The position numbers and the translations under genes were made by a program. Source: JAXMHQ01 sp046346665 (lineage in GTDB: Bacteria; Verrucomicrobiota; Verrucomicrobiia; Limisphaerales; JAXMHQ01). From it: a stretch of 16,327 nucleotides of DNA. Below the pieces are notes generated by a model. That model searched no databases. It had not been told where the DNA came from and saw nothing but the letters and a program-made list of their open reading frames with translations. Each line of letters opens with the position of its first letter. The stretch's first letter is position 1. Where the stretch lies: contig JAXMHQ010000052.1 of assembly GCA_046346665.1 (NCBI GenBank), positions 1-16,327 on the forward strand. The letters run 5' to 3'. Shown here piece after piece: positions 1 through 6,474 of this stretch.

Positions 1-1127
1 GCGGTCCAGAACAGGACGGACGGGGCGTCGATGGTGAGCAGCACTGATCCGACGGAAAGCAGGGGGGTGGCGGTGATGATCAGAAGGAAAAAGAAACCCG
101 TTCGCGCGCTGGATTCGCGGGCGAAAAACCGGAGCAGCAGGCAGCCGAGGACCGCCCCGATCACGGGCGAGAAGAAGCGCACGCCGAGTTCCGTGTCGCC
201 CCACAGGGAGGTCCCGGCGAACTGGAGCCAGGCGATCATCGGTGGTTTGCTGTAATAGGAGAGGTCGAGGTGTTTGGACCAGAGCCACTGGTAAGCTTCG
301 TCGCCGCTGAGGTTGATGGCGCCGCCGGCGAGGTAGAACAGGTGGAACACGAACAGGGCTGCGATGAAGGCGTAGCCGAGGCGGAGCCATTGTTGCCGGC
401 GGAGTTCGGGTTCATTGCCGGCGGTTGTGAATTCGCCGGGTTGCAGCCGCAGGTCGGGCGAGAGGAGCGAGGGCAGTTGCGACCACCAGAGCGGGAACCA
501 GCGGCGCCCGGCCCAGCGCCAGGCCGCCTGGATGCCGAGCAAGCCGGCGGCGGCATAACCTGCGCCGAGGACGGCGCCGGCGAGCACGTCGCTCGGGTAA
601 TGGACGCCGAGGTAGACGCGCGAGTAGCCGACGAGGCAGGCGACGGGGAGGAACACGCGCCAGCTTCGGCGGTAATAGACGAGGAAAATCAGGGTGGCGG
701 CGAACCAGTTTGCCGTGTGAGAGGACGGCATGCTGTTGTAGCCGTAGGCGCCGGGGCGGGGCGGGCCGGCCGGGGCGGGCGTGCCCAGCATGGTTGACGG
801 CGCCGGATGGGCGGACGGTTTTTGATCGGGACGGCGGAGGTCGGGGAGACTGATGAACGGCCGTGGCCGGGCGACGGCGTGTTTGATGGTGTTGGTGACC
901 AGGCCGTCGCCGGGTCCGAGGATGAGGGCGAGCATGAGGACGCAGACGCGTCCGCGCGTGCCGCCTTTCCACAGGAGGAGGATGCCCGCGATGAAAATGG
1001 CGGGGAACAGCAGCGGCATGACGCCCTGGCCGCTGGCCAGCGGCATGATCACGTCGAAGAGCCCGTTGCTCAGGGTCTGATTGATCCACCGCAGCAGGGC
1101 AGTGTCGATGGTTTGCAGCCAATGCAC
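1..1127 (-). CDS. PAP2 phosphatase / GT39-type glycosyltransferase fusion, partial (runs off left edge)
   Basis: This is an integral membrane protein of which 375 N-terminal residues are visible. Residues 1-200 are a PAP2 (type 2 phosphatidic acid phosphatase) domain with all three signature motifs: K82-x6-R89-P90, P134-S-S-H137, and S169-R170-x5-H176-x3-D180. This family removes phosphate from lipid phosphates such as undecaprenyl pyrophosphate or phosphatidic acid. From about residue 250 a second multi-span domain begins with a GT39/ArnT-like first loop: D276-E277, then Y291-Y-x-K294-P-P296. Such enzymes move a sugar from a polyprenyl-phosphate donor. The start is GTG at 1127, because an in-frame TAA lies four codons upstream and no earlier start exists. 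No clear Shine-Dalgarno is seen. The natural guess is sugar transfer coupled to recycling of the lipid carrier, but the substrate is unknown. The fold assignment is firm; the function of the fusion is inference. Confidence 0.88.
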   Translation of the reverse strand, partial: MHWLQTIDTALLRWINQTLSNGLFDVIMPLASGQGVMPLLFPAIFIAGILLLWKGGTRGRVCVLMLALILGPGDGLVTNTIKHAVARPRPFISLPDLRRPDQKPSAHPAPSTMLGTPAPAGPPRPGAYGYNSMPSSHTANWFAATLIFLVYYRRSWRVFLPVACLVGYSRVYLGVHYPSDVLAGAVLGAGYAAAGLLGIQAAWRWAGRRWFPLWWSQLPSLLSPDLRLQPGEFTTAGNEPELRRQQWLRLGYAFIAALFVFHLFYLAGGAINLSGDEAYQWLWSKHLDLSYYSKPPMIAWLQFAGTSLWGDTELGVRFFSPVIGAVLGCLLLRFFARESSARTGFFFLLIITATPLLSVGSVLLTIDAPSVLFWT

Positions 1128-1177
1128 CCGCGGAGTTTAGCGGGCGCGCGGGGGATCGCACTTGAAAAGTGGGGTGG

Positions 1178-1268
1178 GTTGAATGGTTAAATGAGTTGAA
1201 TGGTTGAATGGGCGGGACTGCCGTGCGCGCGGACATTTTAACGGTTCAACCATTTAACCATTCAACTT
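1178..1268. repeat. Octamer inverted repeat, copy A
   Basis: The left arm (1178-1210) is four GTTRAANN units with one 9-base step. The right arm (1237-1268) is four exact 8-base units of TTYAACNN. The outer 16 bases GTTGAATGGTTAAATG (1178-1193) are perfectly complementary to 1251-1266. Six more bases (1195-1200 with 1245-1250) pair after a one-base bulge. The 30-40 base centre is GC-rich and unrelated to the other copies. Related elements lie at 8647-8722 and 9492-9607. Confidence 0.85.
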
Positions 1269-1289
1269 CCTGTTAAACTGGTTTTTTGC

Positions 1290-1317
1290 TTGAGAATTTC
1301 CTTAAATTGACGATAGT
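1290..1317 (+). promoter_or_regulatory. Probable sigma70 promoter of the structured RNA
   Basis: The -35 box TTGAGA (1290-1295, 5 of 6 to consensus) and the -10 box GATAGT (1312-1317, 4 of 6) are separated by 16 bases. The predicted start falls about 6-8 bases downstream, at about 1323, which is the first base of the closing helix of the RNA candidate. That agreement is the main support. It has not been tested. Confidence 0.5.
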
Positions 1318-1322
1318 GGATT

Positions 1323-1558
1323 CAGTTCTTTGGAAACCCAAACAGGGTTGCGATCCGTGAAGGGTCGCTCAGACAATTTCCCTGCCTCCGCACGTGATTA
1401 GAAGCTATGTCCTTGAACCGTAGTTAAAAGATCCAGGGACTCTAACCGTGGCTGCAGCCGACAGGCCTTAACTGGAAGTCGAAAACAGTCCGGCGGGTTC
1501 CATATGTTTCTAGCAAGTTCAAAGGAACTGTTACACACGGCATTGGCGGGGTTTTTTT
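1323..1558 (+). ncRNA. Structured non-coding RNA candidate, family not recognised
   Basis: About 208-235 nt of plus-strand sequence with no plausible ORF, less GC-rich than its surroundings. A closing helix joins the ends: CAGTTC-TTTG (1323-1332) pairs with CAAA-g-GAACTG (1520-1530). Inside lie CAGGG/CCCTG (1343-1347/1380-1384) enclosing the hairpin GCGATCC-gtgaa-GGGTCGC (1350-1368); a long arm TTAGA/TCTAA (1398-1402/1441-1445) plus GTCCTTG/CAGGGAC (1409-1415/1434-1440); and GCCGAC/GTCCGGC (1457-1462/1488-1494, one bulge). Two helices contain G-U pairs that would be A-C mismatches on the other strand, which favours plus. A run of seven T follows at 1552-1558. A promoter sits directly upstream. 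The end-to-end closing stem and size recall 6S RNA, but the branched interior does not fit that fold well. I found no signature of tmRNA, SRP RNA or RNase P RNA. Confidence 0.55.
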
Positions 1559-1560
1559 AT

Positions 1561-1588
1561 TTACGATTGACGATTGAGGATTGACGCG
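1561..1588. repeat. Heptamer tandem array (TTACGAT type)
   Basis: Four adjacent 7-base units read TTACGAT, TGACGAT, TGAGGAT, TGACGCG. They follow directly after the T-run of the RNA candidate. The period of exactly seven is shared with four other arrays in the window that use different words. Confidence 0.65.
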
Positions 1589-1637
1589 TGCCCGGGCGCT
1601 GCGTTCGGCCTCATGCTCCATTTTTTCCAGGGAAATC

Positions 1638-1664
1638 GAGGACGAGGACGAGGACGAGGACGAG
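1638..1664. repeat. Hexamer tandem array (GAGGAC)n
   Basis: Four perfect GAGGAC units (1638-1661) are followed by a partial unit. The same hexamer recurs three times at 8728-8745. Both lie in inter-operon gaps and near other short tandem arrays. Confidence 0.75.
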
Positions 1665-1701
1665 TAGGAGGCGCCTGACTACCGTTACCTAGTGGTTATT
1701 T

Positions 1702-1736
1702 GTCATTCGTCATTCGTCATTCGTCATTCAGCATTC
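1702..1736. repeat. Heptamer tandem array (GTCATTC type)
   Basis: Four perfect GTCATTC units (1702-1729) are followed by a degenerate fifth, AGCATTC (1730-1736). The array ends three bases from the stop codon of the leftward binding-protein gene, so it would lie in the 3' untranslated region of that transcript. No hairpin is formed. Confidence 0.8.
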
Positions 1737-1739
1737 CCC

Positions 1740-2858
1740 TCAGGCCACCCGTTGAATCGTGGCCGCGTAAGCATCCGCTTCCTGTTTCAAGGCGGTGGCC
1801 TGGCTGGCGACCCGGGCGACGGCGTTTTCGTAGATGTCGCGTCTCAGGATGTTTTTGAACACGGGTGTTCGTGCGAATTTCCGGTCGCGCGCGGGGCTGA
1901 GATCCATCGAGTCATAGAGATTCTCCATAATCCACGCGGCTTTTTCGTCGGTGGGATCGTTGGCGTTGCCGGTGCAGAACACGGCGCGGGACCGTTTTAC
2001 GGCGGGGGCTTGTCCGGCGGCGGCAGGCGACAGGGCGCGTTTGAGGCAATCGGCCGGGGCGTTGAGGTAATGGGGTTGCGACAGGATTTCGCTGAGCAGC
2101 CCGGCATTTTCGGGTCGATCGCAAAACGCGCAGGATTCGAGCAGGGCGGCGATGAGGCGTTCGTGTTCGGCGGCGCGGGATTCGGAGAAATCGCGGCGCA
2201 CCATGAGAAGTTTTTCCGGGTGGAGTGGCGCGAGGTCGGAGCTGGTGGCGACGCTGGTGCCGGCGCCGGCTTCGATTGCGAGGGACGTCCACGGTTCGCC
2301 CACGCAGAATCCGTCGATGTAACCGAGTTTGAGCGTGGGAAACATCTGGTCGGGCGGGAGGGCGACGATGCGGACCTGGACGTGGGGGTCGAGGTCACCG
2401 ATGCGCAGCCAGCGGTTGAGGAGGAAGTGAGCGGGGGAATGGAGCACGCTGACGGCGAACGTGTAGGTGCGGCGTCCCCAGTCGCGGAAAACCAGGTCGC
2501 GCAGGCTGGCGGCGTCGCGGACGCCTTCCTTGCGCAGGTGGCGGGAGAGGATGATGGAATTGCCCTGGAGGCTGAGGATCATGCCGCTGATGGCGGCGCA
2601 TTGATCGGATTCGAGGGTGAGGTTCGACACGAACGGGAGGCTGCAGGGCGCCTCAACGGCGTCGAGCTGGCGGCACATCAACTTGTCGCGAAGCTGGTCC
2701 CACTTGGATTCGCGGACCAGTTCGACGGCCAGTTCGTATTTGCCGAACAAACCCGACTCAAACGCGAAGATGAGCGGGGCGCAATCGCACACCGGCAGAA
2801 ATCCCAGTCGCAGCGGGGCGCCGGGGGTGGATTCGGGAACGGGCGTGTGCGGGCTCAC
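1740..2858 (-). CDS. CmpA/NrtA/NasS-family ligand-binding protein, probably cytosolic
   Basis: The 372-residue product matches the nitrate/bicarbonate binding-protein family (NrtA, CmpA, NasS). It opens with the family pattern LRLGFLPVCDCAPLIFA, followed by a SGLFxKY-x-VELxxES segment. Later family-like blocks are GYIDGFCVGEPW and HPEKLLMVRRDF. The start is GTG at 2858, chosen because AGGAG lies seven bases upstream (2866-2870). The longer ATG form from 2987 would add 43 unlike-family residues. From this GTG there is no signal peptide, twin-arginine motif or lipobox, and no permease or ATPase gene is adjacent. It may therefore be a cytosolic sensor like NasS, which binds nitrate or nitrite and controls the antiterminator NasT, rather than a transport component. 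No NasT/ANTAR gene is in the window. A possible 47-residue ORF overlaps its start by four bases. The ligand is unknown. Confidence 0.85.
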   Translation of the reverse strand: MSPHTPVPESTPGAPLRLGFLPVCDCAPLIFAFESGLFGKYELAVELVRESKWDQLRDKLMCRQLDAVEAPCSLPFVSNLTLESDQCAAISGMILSLQGNSIILSRHLRKEGVRDAASLRDLVFRDWGRRTYTFAVSVLHSPAHFLLNRWLRIGDLDPHVQVRIVALPPDQMFPTLKLGYIDGFCVGEPWTSLAIEAGAGTSVATSSDLAPLHPEKLLMVRRDFSESRAAEHERLIAALLESCAFCDRPENAGLLSEILSQPHYLNAPADCLKRALSPAAAGQAPAVKRSRAVFCTGNANDPTDEKAAWIMENLYDSMDLSPARDRKFARTPVFKNILRRDIYENAVARVASQATALKQEADAYAATIQRVA

Positions 2859-2998
2859 AGGATTTCTCCTTTCGTCCCGGTCGCGGGCTGGGTCTGGGAG
2901 CGGGCCGAAATCGATCGCACCTTGCGGCCGACATAGGACCTGGCGATTCCCATGTAAAACCGGACGTAAACCCGGCTGATGATCCAATTCAGATTCAT
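2855..2998 (-). CDS. Possible 47-residue basic peptide, coupled to the binding-protein gene
   Basis: An ORF from ATG 2998 ends with a TGA that overlaps the GTG of the binding-protein gene in the arrangement GTGA. The AGGAG ribosome site of the downstream gene lies within its last codons. The peptide begins MNLNWIISRVYVRFYMGIAR and is basic and partly hydrophobic, like an amphipathic helix. About three quarters of its codons end in G or C, as in its neighbours. The nearest upstream in-frame stop is roughly 70 bases away, and ATG 2998 is the only standard start between. No Shine-Dalgarno precedes it. I do not recognise a family. It could be a leader peptide for translational coupling, or chance. 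Confidence 0.35.
   Translation of the reverse strand: MNLNWIISRVYVRFYMGIARSYVGRKVRSISARSQTQPATGTKGEIL
2866..2870 (-). promoter_or_regulatory. Ribosome binding site AGGAG deciding the GTG start
   Basis: AGGAG on the minus strand is seven bases from GTG 2858. It is one of the clearest Shine-Dalgarno sequences in the window and decides the start of the binding protein. It lies inside the end of the possible small upstream ORF, so ribosomes ending there could re-initiate. Confidence 0.75.
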
Positions 2999-3194
2999 GG
3001 CGGATGATTTAGCAATGGGGATGCTGAAGCCGGTGGTGTTGCGAAGTCTTTGCCTGAAAAGATTTCAACCAGATCGTGAAAGGGTGGGAAAGTGGTGTAT
3101 TTGCTTGGAAACGGGGGAGTTTTTCGGGCGATTGAACGGGGGGCGGCGGGTGAGGCGGCCTCGGGAAATTTCTGGTTGAATTTTCGCCGCTGGT

Positions 3195-3221
3195 GCAATC
3201 TGCTCAGGATGACCAGATTGC
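3195..3221. promoter_or_regulatory. Perfect 8-bp inverted repeat, possible operator
   Basis: GCAATCTG (3195-3202) and CAGATTGC (3214-3221) are perfect complements around an 11-base spacer. The repeat lies in the divergent gap between the leftward binding-protein unit and the rightward membrane-protein/rarA unit. Half-site spacing of about two helical turns suits a dimeric regulator, though it could also form a hairpin. TTGCGCAG occurs at its right edge and again about 17 bases on. The rest of 2999-3275 shows nothing I can name. Confidence 0.4.
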
Positions 3222-3275
3222 GCAGGGTGAGTTCTTGCGCAGCGGGTGGGCGGGTTCTAGGATGAACACCGCGTA

Positions 3276-4226
3276 ATGGATGCGAGTTTTGTTTCTGGCA
3301 GGGGCCGTTCCCGCCGCCAACCGAGGCCGGAACGGGACCCAAGGCCGGTCCGAAAGATCACCAACCGGCGTTGCATGTTTTCACTGGGCTTTATTGTACC
3401 GGCGGTCGTGCTGTTGTTGATAGGGGTGATCCTGAGCCGCCGTGCCGGGTCGGGCGGACTGGCTGCGTTGCTGGTGTTGCCGGCGGTGCCGCTGGCGGGG
3501 GTTTCAGTGGTGTTTGGGGTTTTGGGCATCCGGGAATGCATCCGGGAACCGGAGCGTTACGAGGGCGGGCAGGTGGCGGGCGTGTTTGCCCTGGTGCTGT
3601 CCGGCCTGGTGCTGGTGACGCTGGTGCCGGTGTTGGTGGGAGGGCTGGACAGTGTGGGCCGGGCTGCCCCGGCCCGACAGCCTTCGGCCGACACACAGGA
3701 GGCCATCGTTTGGAACCGTTTCCATTGCATCCTGCATCCGCCGGGACCGCCGTGGGTGCGGGTGAATCCCCGCAAATACGGTCCCGGCCCGATCGCCGCA
3801 TTCGACCGTCCGGGAATGTCGTTTTCCATTTCCGTGATGCGGATTGCTCCGGGGACTGAAGAGCCGCTGGAACGCGTCATCCGGATGTCCAAGTCCGCGG
3901 TTCGGGAGGAGACGCAGGATTATCTTCTGCTTTCCGAGGGTGCGCGGGAATTGCGGGACATCAGCGGATGGCAGATTCGGACGCGGGCGAAGATGGAGGG
4001 GAAGGAGTTTTATTTTGAGCAGTGGCTGGGGGCGACCAACGGGGTGGGATACCAGTTGTCAGTCTGGGGTCTGCCGAGCCGGGAGTTGGAAATCCAGGAG
4101 GAGGCCGATCGGGTGTTTTCGGGTTTTGAAATTGCGCAGCCGCCGAATTTGAAATCGGCTCCCGGCGCCGCTCCTGCGCTGCCGCTGGAGACTCCGCGGT
4201 TCCAGCCGTTGCCGAAGGGCTTTTGA
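3276..4226 (+). CDS. Hypothetical membrane protein with C-terminal soluble domain
   Basis: The 316-residue reading frame has about three hydrophobic segments (residues 36-55, 60-88 and 101-125), then a soluble region of about 180 residues. The N-terminal part has the Gly/Val/Leu-rich look of small DUF4190-like membrane modules: a helix pair ending in GVLGIRECIREPERYEGG, then a third helix. The C-terminal part starts AIVWNRFHCILHPP and has alternating strands and helices, but I do not recognise it. The first 33 residues are Arg/Pro-rich and unlike a normal N-terminus, so the true start may be ATG 3375 (283 residues, beginning MFSLGFIVP). Neither start has a well-placed Shine-Dalgarno; AGGA lies 13 bases before ATG 3276. 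It ends 36 bases before rarA on the same strand, so co-transcription is likely. Function unknown. Confidence 0.72.
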   Translation: MDASFVSGRGRSRRQPRPERDPRPVRKITNRRCMFSLGFIVPAVVLLLIGVILSRRAGSGGLAALLVLPAVPLAGVSVVFGVLGIRECIREPERYEGGQVAGVFALVLSGLVLVTLVPVLVGGLDSVGRAAPARQPSADTQEAIVWNRFHCILHPPGPPWVRVNPRKYGPGPIAAFDRPGMSFSISVMRIAPGTEEPLERVIRMSKSAVREETQDYLLLSEGARELRDISGWQIRTRAKMEGKEFYFEQWLGATNGVGYQLSVWGLPSRELEIQEEADRVFSGFEIAQPPNLKSAPGAAPALPLETPRFQPLPKGF

Positions 4227-4262
4227 GTTGGGCTCCCGCCGGTCCGCTGTTAAGTTGAATCC

Positions 4263-5648
4263 ATGGCGAACGACGAATTATTCGATCCCGGATCGCCTTC
4301 CGCGGAGCGCGGGGCCGGCGAGCGGCCGGGGGTTTCCGGGCACGAGCCGCTGGCGGCGCGGATGCGGCCGCGGGACCTCGGAGAGTTCGTCGGGCAATCG
4401 CACATTCTGGGTCCCGGGCAGTTGCTGCGCCGCGCCATCGAGGCCGACCGCATCCAGTCGTTGATTTTTTACGGCCCGCCCGGCACGGGAAAGACTTCGC
4501 TGGCGCAGATCATTGCGCGGCAGACCAAGAGTCGTTTCGACCGGTTGAGCGGGGTGGAATCCAACGTGGCGGACATGCGGCGGGTGTTGTCGGCCGCGGC
4601 GAACCGGCTGGAAAACACGGGGCGACCGACGTTGTTGTTCATCGACGAAATTCACCGATTCAACAAATCGCAGCAGGATGTGTTGCTGCCCGACGTGGAG
4701 AGCGGGGTGATCCGGCTGGTGGGGGCTACGACGCACAACCCGTTTTTTTTCGTGAATTCGCCGCTGGTATCGCGTTCGCAGATTTTTGAATTGCGGCCGT
4801 TGCTGGAGGGGGACCTGATGCAATTATTGCGGCGTGCGTTGTTGGATGTGGAGCGCGGGCTGGGGGCGATGCGGGTGGAGGCGGACGAGGCGGCGCTGGG
4901 GCATTTGGCGAAGCTGTCGGACGGGGATGCGCGGAAGGCGTTGAATTCGCTGGAGATTGCGGTGCTGACGACGGGGCCGGGAGCGGACGGGGTGATCCGG
5001 GTGGACCTGGCGGTGGCGGAGCAGAGCATCCAGAAAAAGGCGGTGGTCTACGACGATGAAGACGCGCATTACGACACCATTTCGGCGTTTATCAAGTCGA
5101 TGCGCGGGAGCGATCCGGACGCGACGTTGTATTGGCTGGCGAAGATGATTCATGCGGGGGAGGATCCGCGGTTCATTGCGCGGCGGATCGTGATTCACGC
5201 GGCGGAGGACGTGGGGTTGGCGGACCCGATGGCGCTGGTGCTGGCGAACGCGGCGTTTCAGGCGGCGGAATTCATCGGCTGGCCGGAGGCGCGGATCCCG
5301 CTGGCGGAGGCGGCGATTTACATTGCGACGGCGAACAAGAGCAACTCGACGGTGGCGGCGATTGACGCGGCGATGAAGGACGTGGAGACGGGGAGGACTT
5401 TGGCGGTGCCGGAACATTTGCGGGACGGGAGTTACCGGGGCGCGAAGCGGCTGGGGCACGGGCAGGGATACGAATACGCGCACGATCACCCGGGGCATTT
5501 TGTGGCGCAGGATTATTTGGGCGCGGAGAAGAGGTATTACGAACCCACGGATCAGGGCGTGGAGAAAAAGATCAAGGAGCGCGTTGAAAAGTGGCGCGCG
5601 CAGTTCGAGCAAATGCGTGCGGCGGAACGGAAGGATCCGCCGAAATGA
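4263..5648 (+). CDS. rarA: Replication-associated recombination protein A (RarA/MgsA), AAA+ ATPase
   Basis: RarA is a clamp-loader-like AAA+ ATPase that acts at stalled replication forks and interacts with SSB. The 461 residues are close to the usual family length. Visible motifs are Walker A GPPGTGKT (71-78), Walker B LLFIDEIH (124-131) followed by RFNKSQQD, sensor 1 GATTHNP (154-160), the arginine-finger region VSRSQ (169-173) and sensor 2 GDARKALN (221-228). The C-terminal part carries the family block SMRGSDPDATLYWLAKMI and then EDPRFIARR. The start at ATG 4263 leaves about 30 residues before the conserved LAARMRP-x-DL segment, which is normal. No Shine-Dalgarno is present. Its stop overlaps the next start (ATGA), so translation with the cyclo-ligase is likely coupled. 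Confidence 0.95.
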   Translation: MANDELFDPGSPSAERGAGERPGVSGHEPLAARMRPRDLGEFVGQSHILGPGQLLRRAIEADRIQSLIFYGPPGTGKTSLAQIIARQTKSRFDRLSGVESNVADMRRVLSAAANRLENTGRPTLLFIDEIHRFNKSQQDVLLPDVESGVIRLVGATTHNPFFFVNSPLVSRSQIFELRPLLEGDLMQLLRRALLDVERGLGAMRVEADEAALGHLAKLSDGDARKALNSLEIAVLTTGPGADGVIRVDLAVAEQSIQKKAVVYDDEDAHYDTISAFIKSMRGSDPDATLYWLAKMIHAGEDPRFIARRIVIHAAEDVGLADPMALVLANAAFQAAEFIGWPEARIPLAEAAIYIATANKSNSTVAAIDAAMKDVETGRTLAVPEHLRDGSYRGAKRLGHGQGYEYAHDHPGHFVAQDYLGAEKRYYEPTDQGVEKKIKERVEKWRAQFEQMRAAERKDPPK

Positions 5649-6256
5649 CCCCCGCGGAGATCCAGGAATCGAAGCGTCTCCTGCGCCAGCAGGTGCGGGC
5701 CCGGCTGCAATCCATCGATCCGGCGCGGCGCGTGACGGAATCGGCCGGCGCCTGTGCGCGGTTGCGGGGGGAGGGGATATGGGCGGGGGCGCGGTCGGTA
5801 TTGTTTTACGCGCCGGTGCCCGGGGAGATTGATGTGTGGCCGCTGGTGGAGGCGGGTTTGGGGGAAGGGAAGAAGGTGGCGTTGCCGCGGTTCGAGGTGA
5901 GCATTCAGCAATACATTGCGTGCCGGGTTCGCGATTTGGCGAGCGACATTATTGCGGGGAGATATGGCATTCGCGAGCCGGCGGAGCACTGCGAAATTCT
6001 GGAGCCGGGGGCGATTGATCTGGTGCTGGTGCCGGGGGTTGGATTTGACCTCGGCGGGCGGCGGCTGGGGCGGGGGCGCGGGTTTTACGATCGGTTGCTG
6101 GCGCAGGTGCGCGGGGTGACGTGCGGGGTGGGTTTTGAGGAGCAGCTCCTGGAGGCGGTGCCCGTGGAGGAGCATGACGCGGGGGTGGGGTGGGTGGTGA
6201 CACCGCGGAGGATGGTGCGGTGTGGGGGAGGCGGAAGGGACGAAAGGGACGAATGA
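5645..6256 (+). CDS. fau: 5-formyltetrahydrofolate cyclo-ligase
   Basis: The 203-residue protein fits 5-FCL (MTHFS), which uses ATP to turn 5-formyl-THF into 5,10-methenyl-THF in the cytosol and so returns stored folate to one-carbon metabolism. Family marks are an N-terminal helix with KRLLRQQVRARL, FYAPVPGEIDVWPLV (residues 54-68), VALPRFE (78-84), YGIREP (107-112) and the substrate/ATP loop VPGVGFDLGGRRLGRGRGFYDRLL (129-152). The family's usual YGGGYYDR there reads GRGRGFYDR. The start at ATG 5645 overlaps the rarA TGA by four bases; an earlier in-frame ATG (5591) would lie inside rarA. The last residues, GGGGRDERDE, come from a GGGACGAA-type repeat and look like a recent tail. In Gammaproteobacteria this gene is next to 6S RNA; here the RNA candidate is about 4 kb away. 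Confidence 0.92.
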   Translation: MTPAEIQESKRLLRQQVRARLQSIDPARRVTESAGACARLRGEGIWAGARSVLFYAPVPGEIDVWPLVEAGLGEGKKVALPRFEVSIQQYIACRVRDLASDIIAGRYGIREPAEHCEILEPGAIDLVLVPGVGFDLGGRRLGRGRGFYDRLLAQVRGVTCGVGFEEQLLEAVPVEEHDAGVGWVVTPRRMVRCGGGGRDERDE

Positions 6257-6267
6257 GGCTGGCGCTG

Positions 6268-6292
6268 GACTCTCGACCCTCGACTCTCGACC
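6268..6292. repeat. Heptamer tandem array (GACTCTC type)
   Basis: GACTCTC, GACCCTC, GACTCTC and a partial fourth unit fill most of the 40-base gap between two convergent gene ends (6256 plus, 6297 minus). No hairpin terminator is visible in this gap. Confidence 0.65.
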
Positions 6293-6296
6293 GCGG

Positions 6297-6473
6297 TTAA
6301 TGCGGCTGGGTCATTGAGGCGGGGAGGGCGCCGTTTTCCCAGCCTTGGGGGGAGTTCCAGGGGCGGGACGAGGCGTTATCCGACTCGGTGGTGCTGCATC
6401 CGGCCAGGCCCAGCGCGCAGATGCCCAGAAGCAGGGCGAGTATCCAGGCGGGGCTGGGGAGGAAGTGTTTCAC
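6297..6473 (-). CDS. Small lipoprotein, 58 residues
   Basis: The GTG start at 6473 lies one base after the TGA of the upstream coiled-coil gene (TGA-C-GTG). This suggests translational coupling and explains the lack of its own clear ribosome site. The peptide starts MKHFLPSPAW and has a hydrophobic core ILALLLGICALG. The lipobox LAGC follows, with Cys 26 as the expected lipidated residue. The mature part of about 33 residues is polar, rich in Ser, Asn and Pro, and has no domain I recognise. A longer form from an upstream ATG at 6548 would overlap the neighbour by 72 bases and bury the signal peptide, so I reject it. It is likely anchored in a membrane and acts with the upstream protein; its role is unknown. 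Confidence 0.75.
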   Translation of the reverse strand: MKHFLPSPAWILALLLGICALGLAGCSTTESDNASSRPWNSPQGWENGALPASMTQPH

Positions 6474-6474
6474 G

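Noticed and set aside
412..1236. Minus-strand 274-residue frame overlapping the PAP2 gene
   Set aside because: Arg/Pro/His-rich shadow; its first residues come from the octamer repeat. The PAP2 and GT39 motifs lie in a different frame.
1323..1558. tmRNA, RNase P RNA, SRP RNA or cobalamin riboswitch at the RNA candidate
   Set aside because: None of the conserved cores of these families was found, and no gene follows on the plus strand that a riboswitch could control.
1561..1736. CRISPR-like repeats in the 1560-1740 gap
   Set aside because: The units are 6-7 bases and adjacent, with no spacers of constant length and no cas genes.
1692..2936. Plus-strand 414-residue frame opposite the binding-protein gene
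   Set aside because: It begins in the GTCATTC array and has low-complexity Gly/Ala/Val composition; the opposite strand encodes a recognised family.
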